DNA of 64,000 nucleotides, from positions 248,001 to 312,000 of the forward strand of contig NZ_FNZM01000011.1 in NCBI RefSeq assembly GCF_900109265.1, read 5' to 3'. The DNA is from Paraburkholderia tropica. GTDB lineage: Bacteria; Pseudomonadota; Gammaproteobacteria; Burkholderiales; Burkholderiaceae. This document shows, in pieces, positions 52,328 through 60,881 of the stretch. Position 1 is the stretch's first letter. The number at the start of each line of letters is the position of its first letter. The position numbers and the translations under genes are program-made. The notes beneath the pieces are model-generated. The model was given only the letters and a program-made list of their open reading frames with translations, was not told where the DNA came from and searched no databases.

Positions 52328-54466
52328 ATGACCATGTTCAATAAAGTCGTGAAGGAATTCAAATGGGGCCAGCACAATGTGCGCCTCGAAACCGGTGAAA
52401 TTGCCCGTCAGGCGAGCGGCGCCGTCATCGTCGACGTCGAAGACACCGTGGTGCTCGCGACCGTCGTCGGCGCGAAGACCGCCAAGCCGGGTCAAGACTT
52501 CTTCCCGCTCACCGTCGATTACCTCGAGAAGACCTATTCGGCCGGCAAGATCCCGGGCGGTTTCTTCCGCCGCGAAGGCCGTCCGTCGGAAGGCGAAACG
52601 CTGATCTCGCGCCTGATCGATCGTCCGCTGCGCCCGCTGTTCCCGGAAGGCTTCTACAACGAAGTCCAGGTCGTGATCCACGTCCTGTCGATCAACCCGG
52701 AAGTCCCGGCTGACATCCCCGCGCTGATCGGCGCGTCGGCTGCGCTGGCGATCTCGGGTCTGCCGTTCAACGGCCCGGTCGGCGCCGCACGCGTGGCCTA
52801 CATCAACAACGAATACGTCCTGAACCCGACGCGTTCGCAAAGCAAGCAGTCGCGCCTCGACCTCGTGGTCGCCGGCACGGAGCGCGCGGTGCTGATGGTG
52901 GAATCGGAAGCCGACCAGCTGCCGGAAGACGTGATGCTCGGCGCGGTCGTGTTCGGCCACGAGCAGATGCAAACGGCGATCGACGCGATCCACGAACTGG
53001 TTCGCGACGGCGGCAAGCCCGAGTGGGACTGGCAGCCGGCCCCGAAGAACGAAGCGCTGATCGCGCGCGTCGCGGAAATCGCTCACAGCGACCTGCTCGC
53101 CGCGTACCAGCTGCGCGACAAGCAACAACGTTCGGCCAAGCTGAAGGAAGTCTACGCAGCAACGTCGGCGAAGCTCGAAGAAGATGCGGCTGCGGCCGGC
53201 ACGACGGCGGCCGACAAGGCGACCGTCGGCAACATGCTGTTCGACATCGAAGCCAAGATCGTCCGTTCGCAGATCCTGAACGGCGAGCCGCGTATCGACG
53301 GCCGTGACACGCGCACGGTTCGCCCGATCGAAATCCGTACGGGCGTGCTGCCGCGCACCCACGGTTCGGCACTGTTCACGCGTGGCGAAACGCAGGCGCT
53401 GGTCGTCGCGACGCTCGGCACGAAGGGCGACGAGCAGATCATCGACGCGCTCGAAGGCGAGTACCGCGACCGCTTCATGCTCCACTACAACATGCCTCCG
53501 TTCGCGACCGGCGAAACGGGCCGTGTTGGTTCGCCCAAGCGCCGCGAAGTCGGCCACGGCCGTCTGGCCAAGCGCGCGCTGGTCGCGTGCCTGCCGAGCG
53601 CTGAAGAATTCGGCTACTCGATCCGCGTCGTCTCGGAAATCACCGAGTCGAACGGTTCGTCGTCGATGGCTTCGGTCTGCGGCGGCTGCCTCGCGCTGAT
53701 GGACGCCGGCGTGCCGATGAAGGCGCACGTTGCCGGTATCGCGATGGGCCTGATCCTCGAAGACAACAAGTTCGCGGTGCTGACCGACATCCTCGGCGAT
53801 GAAGATCACCTCGGCGACATGGACTTCAAGGTTGCGGGTACGGAAGCTGGCGTGACCGCGCTGCAGATGGACATCAAGATCCAGGGCATCACCAAGGAAA
53901 TCATGCAGGTCGCGCTCGCGCAAGCTCACGAAGCGCGTCTGCACATCCTCGGCAAGATGACCTCGGCGGTGTCGGGCGTGAACACGGAGTTGTCGGCTTA
54001 CGCTCCGCGCATGATCACCATCAAGATCAACCCGGAAAAGATCCGCGACGTGATCGGCAAGGGCGGTTCGGTGATCCGCGCGCTGACGGAAGAAACCGGC
54101 ACGACGATCGACATCTCGGACGACGGCGTCGTGACGATTGCTTCGACCTCGAGCGAAGGCATGGCCGAAGCGAAGAAGCGCATCGAGAACATCACGGCCG
54201 AAGTCGAAGTGGGCCAGGTGTACGAAGGCGCAGTCCTCAAGCTGCTGGACTTCGGCGCGATCGTGAACCTGCTGCCGGGCAAGGATGGTCTGCTGCACAT
54301 CTCCGAAATCGCCAACGAGCGCATCAAGGACATCAACGACTACCTGAAGGAAGGCCAGATCGTTAAGGTCAAGGTCATCCAGACGGATGAGAAGGGTCGT
54401 GTGCGTCTGTCGGCGAAGGCTCTGCTGAACGAAGGCAATGCACCGCAAGGCGAACCGCAGCAGTAA
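52328..54466 (+). CDS. pnp: Polyribonucleotide nucleotidyltransferase (PNPase)
   Basis: A 712-aa phosphorolytic 3'-5' exoribonuclease of the degradosome. Two RNase PH domains (about 15-210 and 315-550), a KH domain (IRDVIGKGGSVIRALTEETG) and an S1 domain (GQVYEGAVLKLLDFGAIVN) are complete. Catalytic-site motifs FFRREGRPSEGE and GDEDHLGDMDFKVAGT are present. The ATG at 52328 gives the usual MTMFNKVVKEF start; a GTG six bases earlier is a possible alternative after AAGGAG. Confidence 0.97.
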   Translation: MTMFNKVVKEFKWGQHNVRLETGEIARQASGAVIVDVEDTVVLATVVGAKTAKPGQDFFPLTVDYLEKTYSAGKIPGGFFRREGRPSEGETLISRLIDRPLRPLFPEGFYNEVQVVIHVLSINPEVPADIPALIGASAALAISGLPFNGPVGAARVAYINNEYVLNPTRSQSKQSRLDLVVAGTERAVLMVESEADQLPEDVMLGAVVFGHEQMQTAIDAIHELVRDGGKPEWDWQPAPKNEALIARVAEIAHSDLLAAYQLRDKQQRSAKLKEVYAATSAKLEEDAAAAGTTAADKATVGNMLFDIEAKIVRSQILNGEPRIDGRDTRTVRPIEIRTGVLPRTHGSALFTRGETQALVVATLGTKGDEQIIDALEGEYRDRFMLHYNMPPFATGETGRVGSPKRREVGHGRLAKRALVACLPSAEEFGYSIRVVSEITESNGSSSMASVCGGCLALMDAGVPMKAHVAGIAMGLILEDNKFAVLTDILGDEDHLGDMDFKVAGTEAGVTALQMDIKIQGITKEIMQVALAQAHEARLHILGKMTSAVSGVNTELSAYAPRMITIKINPEKIRDVIGKGGSVIRALTEETGTTIDISDDGVVTIASTSSEGMAEAKKRIENITAEVEVGQVYEGAVLKLLDFGAIVNLLPGKDGLLHISEIANERIKDINDYLKEGQIVKVKVIQTDEKGRVRLSAKALLNEGNAPQGEPQQ

Positions 54467-54478
54467 GGCGGCAAGCTG

Positions 54479-54518
54479 AAACGGCCGGCAGCGTGATGAG
54501 CGCGCCGGCCGTTTTTTT
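54479..54518 (+). terminator. Terminator after pnp
   Basis: Perfect 11-bp stem AAACGGCCGGC (54479-54489) with 54504-54514, followed by seven T residues. Confidence 0.93.
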
Positions 54519-54606
54519 ATGAGAATGTCGGAAGAGATTACCGTGCGTCCGCCTTGCGGGCGCGACATTGTTCATACCGGGGCGCGCAGCCCTTGGGAGA
54601 CCCGAG

Positions 54607-55614
54607 ATGAAGGCCGTTGAAATAACCGAATTCGGTACGCCGGACGTGCTCAAGCTGACCGAGCGCCCGACCCCCGAGCCGAAGGCCGGCGAAGTGCTGA
54701 TCAAGGTGAGCGCGTCGGGCGTGAATCGTCCGGACGTGTTTCAGCGCAAGGGGTCCTATGCGCCGCCGCCGGGCATTTCGGATCTGCCTGGCCTCGAAGT
54801 GGCGGGCGAGATCGTCGGCGGCACGCTCGACGAGAAGCACAATCCGTTCGGCCTGAAGATCGGCGGCCGCGTGTGCGCGCTGATCGCGGGCGGCGGTTAC
54901 GCCGAATACGTGGTTGCGCCGCTCGGCCAGTGTCTGCCGGTGCCGCAAGGTCTGACGGACGTCGAGGCGGCGTCGCTGCCCGAAACGTTCTTCACGGTGT
55001 GGAGCAACGTGTTTCAGCGCGCGCAGCTCGGCAAAGGCGAGGGTGGCGAGAACGAAACGCTGATGGTGCAGGGCGGCTCGAGCGGCATCGGCGTGACGGC
55101 GATCCAGATCGCGCACGCGCTCGGTTTCCGCGTGTTCGCGACCGCGGGCTCGGACGAGAAGTGCCGCGCCTGCGAGGCGCTCGGCGCGGAACGGGCGATC
55201 AACTATCGCACCGAGGATTTCGTCGAGGTCGTGAAGTCGCTCACGCACGATCGCGGCGTGGACGTGATTCTCGACATGGTGGCGGGCGGCTACGTGCCGC
55301 GCGAACTGTCGGCGCTCGCGACCGGCGGCCGTATCGTGCTGATCGCGACGCTCGGCGGCTCGAAGTCCGAACTCAACATGGGCGAGATCCTGCGCCGCCG
55401 TCTGACGGTCACGGGCTCCACGTTGCGCGCGCGCTCGGTCGATTTCAAGGCGCAGATCGCGCAGGAACTGAAGGCGAATGTGTGGCCGCTGATTGAAGAG
55501 GGTCGCATCAAGCCGGTCGTGTTCAAGGTGTTTCCGGCCGCGCAGGCCGCCGAAGCCCATGCGCTCATGGAGAGCAGCGAGCACATCGGCAAAATCGTGC
55601 TCGACTGGTCCTGA
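54607..55614 (+). CDS. NAD(P)H quinone oxidoreductase (PIG3-like MDR family)
   Basis: A 335-aa zinc-free medium-chain reductase. The N-terminal VSASGVNRPDVFQRKGSYAP and the nucleotide motif GGSSGIGVTAIQ are diagnostic of the quinone oxidoreductase/PIG3 group. It is a distinct paralogue of the enzyme at 9818, since the motifs differ. The ATG at 54607 follows GGGAGA. It sits alone between pnp and tpiA. The substrate is unproved. Confidence 0.92.
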   Translation: MKAVEITEFGTPDVLKLTERPTPEPKAGEVLIKVSASGVNRPDVFQRKGSYAPPPGISDLPGLEVAGEIVGGTLDEKHNPFGLKIGGRVCALIAGGGYAEYVVAPLGQCLPVPQGLTDVEAASLPETFFTVWSNVFQRAQLGKGEGGENETLMVQGGSSGIGVTAIQIAHALGFRVFATAGSDEKCRACEALGAERAINYRTEDFVEVVKSLTHDRGVDVILDMVAGGYVPRELSALATGGRIVLIATLGGSKSELNMGEILRRRLTVTGSTLRARSVDFKAQIAQELKANVWPLIEEGRIKPVVFKVFPAAQAAEAHALMESSEHIGKIVLDWS

Positions 55615-55734
55615 TCCGCCAAACGGACCTCGAATGTGGCGGGAACCGACGTCATCAAGGCGCGCAAACAGGTTCGAGCTTGATTTTTCGAGGCTTTTTC
55701 GGCGCGTTTTTTCGCCGATCGGGTGTCTGCCGGT

Positions 55735-55764
55735 TTGACCCGTCCGGATTACGCACAGTAAAAT
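55735..55764 (+). promoter_or_regulatory. Promoter of tpiA
   Basis: TTGACC (55735-55740), 18-bp spacer, TAAAAT (55759-55764), 38 bp before the tpiA start. Confidence 0.75.
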
Positions 55765-55802
55765 AGTGTGTTTTGCGTCCGCTTTTAACAGCAACCGAAA
55801 CA

Positions 55803-56585
55803 ATGACGAATCAACGATCGAAGCTCGTAGTCGGTAACTGGAAGATGCATGGCCGCCTGGCGGCCAATGCGGCACTGCTCGAAGGCGTCGCGCAAGGCGC
55901 GCAGGCGTTGGCCGCCGACGTGCGCGTCGGCGTGTGCGTGCCGTTCCCTTATCTTGCGCAGGCTCAGGCGTTGCTCGGCGGCAGCCGGGTCGTGTGGGGC
56001 GCGCAGGATGTGTCGGCGCACGAACAGGGCGCCTACACGGGCGAAGTCGCGGCCGGCATGATCGCCGACTTCGAGGCGGGTTTCGCGATCGTTGGTCACT
56101 CGGAGCGTCGCGCTTATCACGGCGAAAGCTCGGAGCTCGTCGCGGTCAAGACGCAGCGCGCGCTGGCGGTCGGCATCACGCCGATCGTCTGCGTGGGCGA
56201 AACGCTGGAACAGCGCGAGAGCGGTGCGACCGAGCAGGTCGTCGGCGCGCAGCTCGATGCGGTGCTGGCGGTGTTGTCGGTGGAAGAGGCGGCGCGCATC
56301 GTCGTCGCGTACGAGCCGGTCTGGGCCATTGGCACGGGCAAGAGCGCAAGCTCGGAGCAGGCGCAGCAGGTGCACGCGTTCCTGCGCGCGAAGCTCGCGG
56401 CGAAGGGCGCGCAAGTGGCCGACGTGCCGCTGCTCTACGGCGGCAGCGTGAAGCCGGACAACGCGGCGGAGCTGTTCCGTCAGGCCGACATCGACGGCGG
56501 CCTGATCGGCGGCGCAGCGCTGAAGGCGCAGGATTTTCTCGCGATCTGCGCGGCCGCTGCGGCGGGCGCGAGCGTCGCGGGCTGA
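55803..56585 (+). CDS. tpiA: Triosephosphate isomerase
   Basis: A 260-aa TIM-barrel enzyme interconverting dihydroxyacetone phosphate and glyceraldehyde 3-phosphate. Catalytic residues are visible: Lys13 in GNWKMHG, His in IVGHSERRAYH and Glu in AYEPVWAIGTG. The phosphate-binding LLYGGSVKPDNAAELF is near the C-terminus. The ATG at 55803 gives the standard start (MTNQRSKLVVGNWKMHG). It is followed by secG, a common beta-proteobacterial order (tpiA-secG-tRNA-Leu-nuo). Confidence 0.97.
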   Translation: MTNQRSKLVVGNWKMHGRLAANAALLEGVAQGAQALAADVRVGVCVPFPYLAQAQALLGGSRVVWGAQDVSAHEQGAYTGEVAAGMIADFEAGFAIVGHSERRAYHGESSELVAVKTQRALAVGITPIVCVGETLEQRESGATEQVVGAQLDAVLAVLSVEEAARIVVAYEPVWAIGTGKSASSEQAQQVHAFLRAKLAAKGAQVADVPLLYGGSVKPDNAAELFRQADIDGGLIGGAALKAQDFLAICAAAAAGASVAG

Positions 56586-56692
56586 AGGTGAAGCCAGGCC
56601 GGTGTGCGGCGCTCTAGCGGGCGCCGGGCGCGGGCAGCATATGCGCGTGTCTCAGGGGAGGCAGGCGCTCAACAAGGACTCAGGTGAGTGTG

Positions 56693-57085
56693 ATGCTGTA
56701 TTTGAAAACGTTGATTATCGTCGTTCAGCTTCTGTCGGCGCTCGGGGTGATCGGCCTCGTTTTGCTGCAGCATGGCAAGGGCGCGGACATGGGTGCGGCA
56801 TTCGGCAGCGGCGCGTCGGGCAGCCTGTTCGGCGCGAGCGGTTCGGCCAACTTCCTGTCGCGGACTACTGCAGTTCTCGCAACAGTTTTTTTCCTGTCGA
56901 CGCTTGCGCTAACCTACTTGGGGTCGTATCATGCGAAGCCTTCGGCGGGTGTGTTGGGTGCTTCGGCTCCTGCCCCGGTCGTGGCCTCGGCTCCGGTCGC
57001 TGCAAGCCTTACCGCAGCGCCTGTCGCAAGCGCTCCGGCGGCGGCTTCGGCAGCATCGAGCAGCGGCAACGACGTACCGAAATAA
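56693..57085 (+). CDS. secG: Preprotein translocase subunit SecG
   Basis: A 130-aa inner-membrane component of SecYEG. Two membrane helices (LKTLIIVVQLLSALGVIGLV and TAVLATVFFLSTLALTYLG) flank the conserved loop HGKGADMGAAFGSGASGSLF. The C-terminal ~45 residues are Ala/Pro/Val/Ser-rich, typical in this order. An upstream in-frame GTG (56684) is possible; ATG 56693 gives the family start MLYLKTLIIV. Confidence 0.95.
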   Translation: MLYLKTLIIVVQLLSALGVIGLVLLQHGKGADMGAAFGSGASGSLFGASGSANFLSRTTAVLATVFFLSTLALTYLGSYHAKPSAGVLGASAPAPVVASAPVAASLTAAPVASAPAAASAASSSGNDVPK

Positions 57086-57109
57086 ATTCAAAAAACTTGT
57101 TTTTGTGCA

Positions 57110-57138
57110 TTGAACAAACGTCAGGAACAAGTTAGAAT
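57110..57138 (+). promoter_or_regulatory. Promoter of tRNA-Leu
   Basis: TTGAAC (57110-57115), 17-bp spacer, TAGAAT (57133-57138), about 58 bp upstream of the mature tRNA. Confidence 0.65.
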
Positions 57139-57196
57139 TTAAGTCTTGAAGCGATTCGCGGGTTTCAATAAATTGTTGTCCCGGATTGCATGCAGT

Positions 57197-57281
57197 GCCG
57201 ACGTGGTGAAATTGGTAGACACGCTATCTTGAGGGGGTAGTGGCGAAAGCTGTGCGAGTTCGAGTCTCGCCGTCGGCACCA
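57197..57281 (+). tRNA. tRNA-Leu (GAG)
   Basis: An 85-nt class II tRNA with encoded CCA. The acceptor stem GCCGACG pairs with CGTCGGC (57271-57277), followed by ACCA. The anticodon stem CTATC/GGTAG encloses the loop TTGAGGG, giving anticodon GAG, which reads CTC and CTT. The variable arm and the TTCGAGTC T-loop are intact. It lies between secG and nuoA, its usual place in this group. Confidence 0.95.
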
Positions 57282-57292
57282 AATGTATCTAC

Positions 57293-57333
57293 AAAATGCC
57301 AGCCGCTTGCTTCAGCTTCGGCTGGCATTTTTG
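57293..57333 (+). terminator. Terminator after tRNA-Leu
   Basis: Perfect 13-bp stem AAAATGCCAGCCG (57293-57305) with 57319-57331, 13-base loop, then a T-run. It separates the tRNA from the nuo operon. Confidence 0.92.
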
Positions 57334-57444
57334 CTTTATACGTCGTGTTTGTTTCGTTCGCAGCGCGAAGTACGTAAAGTGATTCCCGCAGTGCGACATG
57401 ATGTGTTCCTGCGGAACCTCAGAACCAACCGATAGAGGATAGCC

Positions 57445-57804
57445 TTGAACCTCGCTACCTATTACCCCGTCCTGTTGTTCCTTCTCGTAGGTCTTGGTCT
57501 GGGCGTAGCGCTGGTATCAATCGGCAAGATCCTCGGTCCCAACCGGCCCGACAGCGAAAAGAATTCTCCGTACGAGTGCGGCTTCGAAGCGTTCGAAGAC
57601 GCGCGCATGAAGTTCGATGTACGGTATTACCTCGTGGCCATTCTCTTCATCATCTTCGATCTCGAAACGGCATTCCTGTTTCCGTGGGGCGTAGCCCTGC
57701 GCGATATCGGCTGGCCGGGCTTTCTGTCGATGATGGTGTTTCTGCTCGAATTCCTGCTGGGCTTTGCCTACATCTGGAAGAAAGGTGGTCTCGACTGGGA
57801 ATGA
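57445..57804 (+). CDS. nuoA: NADH-quinone oxidoreductase subunit A
   Basis: A 119-aa, three-helix membrane subunit of complex I. The conserved loop YECGFEAFEDARMKFDVRYYL and the helix AILFIIFDLETAFLFPW are complete. It begins at a TTG codon (57445) preceded by AGAGGAT; no closer ATG exists and the N-terminal MNLATYYPVLLFLLVG fits the family. It is first of the nuo operon. Confidence 0.96.
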   Translation: MNLATYYPVLLFLLVGLGLGVALVSIGKILGPNRPDSEKNSPYECGFEAFEDARMKFDVRYYLVAILFIIFDLETAFLFPWGVALRDIGWPGFLSMMVFLLEFLLGFAYIWKKGGLDWE

Positions 57805-57876
57805 GGGGTTAATCGCCGGTTAGCATGGGCGGCACTGTAGGGACAACTGCAGGCCGTCCGCTGGAGTGGAAAGCAC

Positions 57877-58356
57877 ATGAGTATCGAAGGGGTCTTGAAG
57901 GAAGGGTTTGTCACCACCACGGCTGACAAGCTGATCAACTGGACGCGCACCGGCTCCCTGTGGCCGATGACGTTCGGGCTTGCGTGTTGCGCGGTCGAGA
58001 TGATGCACGCGGGCGCGGCCCGCTACGACCTCGACCGCTTCGGCGTGGTGTTCCGTCCGAGCCCGCGGCAGTCCGACGTCATGATCGTGGCCGGCACGCT
58101 CTGCAACAAGATGGCGCCCGCGCTGCGCAAGGTCTACGACCAGATGGCCGAACCGCGCTGGGTGATCTCGATGGGGTCGTGCGCCAACGGCGGCGGCTAC
58201 TATCATTATTCGTATTCGGTCGTGCGCGGTTGTGACCGCATCGTGCCGGTCGATGTCTATGTGCCAGGCTGCCCGCCCACCGCGGAAGCTCTGGTCTACG
58301 GGGTGATCCAGTTGCAGGCGAAGATTCGCCGCACCAGCACCATCGCCCGTCAATAA
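57877..58356 (+). CDS. nuoB: NADH-quinone oxidoreductase subunit B
   Basis: A 159-aa peripheral subunit holding [4Fe-4S] cluster N2, the last redox centre before ubiquinone. Cluster ligands are the paired Cys in GLACCAVEMMHA, Cys in AGTLCNKMAPAL or MGSCANGG, and Cys in VPGCPPTAEAL. GGAG precedes the ATG. It lies between nuoA and nuoC with normal spacing. Confidence 0.97.
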   Translation: MSIEGVLKEGFVTTTADKLINWTRTGSLWPMTFGLACCAVEMMHAGAARYDLDRFGVVFRPSPRQSDVMIVAGTLCNKMAPALRKVYDQMAEPRWVISMGSCANGGGYYHYSYSVVRGCDRIVPVDVYVPGCPPTAEALVYGVIQLQAKIRRTSTIARQ

Positions 58357-58378
58357 AGGCCAAGCGCCTCCCCACAAT

Positions 58379-58984
58379 ATGGCAAGCAAACTCGAGACCC
58401 TGAAAGCGAACCTCGAAGCGGCCCTTGGTGCGCGCATCGTCACTCTCACTGAAAAGCTCGGTGAGTTGACCTTGGTCATAAAGGCGGTAGATTACCTGAA
58501 CGTAGCGCAGGAACTCCGCGACAATGCGTCGCTCCGCTTCGAGCAGTTGATGGACCTGTGCGGCGTCGACTACCAAACCTATGGCGACGGCGCCTGGGAA
58601 GGCCCGCGCTTCGCGGCTGTGTCGCATCTGCTCTCCGTCACGAACAACTGGCGTCTGCGTCTGCGCGTCTACGCGCCGGACGACGACGTGCCCATCGTGC
58701 CTTCGCTCGTCGAAATCTGGAGTTCGGCCAACTGGTACGAACGTGAAGCGTTCGACCTGTTCGGCATCGTCTTCGAAGGCCACCCCGACCTGCGCCGCAT
58801 CCTGACCGACTACGGTTTCATCGGCCATCCGTTCCGCAAGGACTTCCCCGTCTCCGGCTACGTCGAAATGCGTTACGACCCGGAGCAGAAGCGCGTGGTC
58901 TACCAGCCGGTCACCATCGAGCCGCGCGAAATCACGCCGCGCGTGATCCGCGAGGATCGTTACGGCGGTCTGAGGAAACACTAA
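58379..58984 (+). CDS. nuoC: NADH-quinone oxidoreductase subunit C
   Basis: A 201-aa peripheral-arm subunit, separate from NuoD (not the fused NuoCD of enterics). The conserved WEREAFDLFGIVFEGHPDLRR-like stretch (here NWYEREAFDLFGIVFEGHPD) and GHPFRKDFPVSGYVEMRYD are present. Stop and nuoD start are nine bases apart. Confidence 0.96.
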   Translation: MASKLETLKANLEAALGARIVTLTEKLGELTLVIKAVDYLNVAQELRDNASLRFEQLMDLCGVDYQTYGDGAWEGPRFAAVSHLLSVTNNWRLRLRVYAPDDDVPIVPSLVEIWSSANWYEREAFDLFGIVFEGHPDLRRILTDYGFIGHPFRKDFPVSGYVEMRYDPEQKRVVYQPVTIEPREITPRVIREDRYGGLRKH

Positions 58985-58993
58985 GAGGGTCGC

Positions 58994-60247
58994 ATGTCAG
59001 AGATCAAGAACTACACGCTCAACTTCGGCCCGCAGCACCCGGCAGCGCACGGTGTGCTGCGCCTCGTGCTCGAGCTCGACGGCGAAGTGATCCAGCGCGC
59101 CGATCCGCACATCGGTCTGCTGCACCGCGCGACCGAGAAGCTTGCCGAAAGCAAGACCTTCCTGCAGTCCGTGCCGTACATGGACCGTCTCGACTACGTG
59201 TCGATGATGGTCAACGAGCACGGCTACGTGATGGCCATCGAAAAGCTGCTCGGCATCGAAGTGCCGATCCGCGCCAAATACATCCGCGTGCTGTTCGACG
59301 AAATCACGCGCGTGCTGAACCACCTGATGTGGATCGGCTCGCATGGTCTCGACGTGGGCGCGATGGCGGTGTTCCTCTACGCGTTCCGCGAGCGGGAAGA
59401 CCTGATGGACGTCTACGAGGCGGTGTCGGGCGCGCGCATGCACGCGGCCTACTACCGTCCGGGCGGCGTCTATCGCGATCTGCCCGACGCGATGCCGCAA
59501 TACAAGGCGTCGAAAATCCACAACGAGAAGGCGCTCGCCAAGATGAACGAGGCGCGCCAGGGCTCGCTGCTCGATTTCATCGACGACTTCTTCACGCGCT
59601 TCCCGGGTTGTGTCGACGAGTACGAAACGCTGCTCACCGACAACCGCATCTGGAAGCAGCGTCTCGTGGGCATCGGCGTGGTGAGCCCCGAGCGTGCGAT
59701 GCAGCTTGGTCTGTCGGGCGCGATGCTGCGGGGTTCGGGCATCGAGTGGGATCTGCGCAAGAAGCAGCCGTACGAAGTCTACGACCAGCTCGATTTCGAC
59801 ATTCCGGTCGGCGTGAACGGCGACTGTTACGACCGCTATCTCGTCCGTGTGGAGGAGATGCGTCAATCGACCCGCATCGCGAAACAGTGCATTGAGTGGT
59901 TGCGCAAGAATCCGGGTCCCGTGATGGTCGACAATCACAAGGTTGCGCCCCCGTCGCGCGTGAACATGAAGTCGAACATGGAAGAGCTGATTCACCACTT
60001 CAAGCTCTTCACGGAAGGCTTCCACGTGCCCGAAGGCGAAGCCTACGCAGCAGTGGAACATCCGAAGGGTGAATTCGGCATCTACCTGGTGTCGGATGGC
60101 GCGAACAAGCCGTATCGTCTGAAGATCCGCGCCCCGGGTTACGCCCACCTGGCCGCGCTGGACGAGATGGCGCGCGGTCATATGATTGCCGACGCGGTCA
60201 CGATCATCGGCACGCAGGACATCGTGTTCGGCGAAATCGACCGCTAA
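58994..60247 (+). CDS. nuoD: NADH-quinone oxidoreductase subunit D
   Basis: A 417-aa 49-kDa-type subunit forming much of the quinone site. The N-terminal LNFGPQHPAAHGVLRLVLEL and C-terminal RLKIRAPGYAHLAALDEMA and DIVFGEIDR are diagnostic. AGAGGG precedes the ATG. A longer 148-bp gap follows before nuoE, with no clear hairpin or promoter in it. Confidence 0.97.
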   Translation: MSEIKNYTLNFGPQHPAAHGVLRLVLELDGEVIQRADPHIGLLHRATEKLAESKTFLQSVPYMDRLDYVSMMVNEHGYVMAIEKLLGIEVPIRAKYIRVLFDEITRVLNHLMWIGSHGLDVGAMAVFLYAFREREDLMDVYEAVSGARMHAAYYRPGGVYRDLPDAMPQYKASKIHNEKALAKMNEARQGSLLDFIDDFFTRFPGCVDEYETLLTDNRIWKQRLVGIGVVSPERAMQLGLSGAMLRGSGIEWDLRKKQPYEVYDQLDFDIPVGVNGDCYDRYLVRVEEMRQSTRIAKQCIEWLRKNPGPVMVDNHKVAPPSRVNMKSNMEELIHHFKLFTEGFHVPEGEAYAAVEHPKGEFGIYLVSDGANKPYRLKIRAPGYAHLAALDEMARGHMIADAVTIIGTQDIVFGEIDR

Positions 60248-60395
60248 GGCAGCAACAGCCGGTGCGCCCCCGAAGCAAGAGGAGGCGCGCCGCGCGAGAA
60301 TACCGGGAATACCACGTCTGTCGCAGCGAGCAGTGCGCTACACGCGCGGCAGGGTTGTGTCTGGTGTGAAATGAATTAACGAGCCGTGACAGAAA

Positions 60396-60881
60396 ATGAT
60401 CTCAGCTGAAGGCCTGAAAGAAATCGATCGCGCGTTGTCGAAGTACCCCGCCGATCAGCGACAGTCCGCCGTGATGGCGGCTTTGGCCGTTGCTCAGGAA
60501 GAGCATGGCTGGCTGTCCCCCGAACTCATGCAGTTCGTGGCCGACTACATCGGCATGCCGCCGGTGGCCGTCGAGGAAGTCGCCACGTTCTACACGATGT
60601 TCGAGACGAAGCCCGTCGGCAAGCACAAGATCACGCTCTGCACGAATCTGCCGTGCCAGCTCGGCCCCGATGGCGGCTCGGAGAGCGCCGCCGACTACCT
60701 GAAGCAGAAGCTCGGTATCGACTTCGGCGAAACCACGTCCGACGGCAAGTTCACCTTGAAAGAAGGTGAGTGCATGGGCGCGTGCGGCGACGCACCGGTG
60801 ATGCTTGTGAACAACCACCGCATGTGCAGCTTCATGAGCCGCGAGAAAATCGACCAGCTGCTCGAGGAGCTTTCGAAATGA
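60396..60881 (+). CDS. nuoE: NADH-quinone oxidoreductase subunit E
   Basis: A 161-aa subunit with a thioredoxin-like [2Fe-2S] domain. Ligands lie in ICTNLPCQ-type (here LCTNLPCQLGP) and ECMGACGDAP, giving C-x4-C and C-x3-C. The ribosome-binding site is weak (GTGACAGAAA). It overlaps nuoF by four bases (ATGA at 60878-60881). Confidence 0.96.
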   Translation: MISAEGLKEIDRALSKYPADQRQSAVMAALAVAQEEHGWLSPELMQFVADYIGMPPVAVEEVATFYTMFETKPVGKHKITLCTNLPCQLGPDGGSESAADYLKQKLGIDFGETTSDGKFTLKEGECMGACGDAPVMLVNNHRMCSFMSREKIDQLLEELSK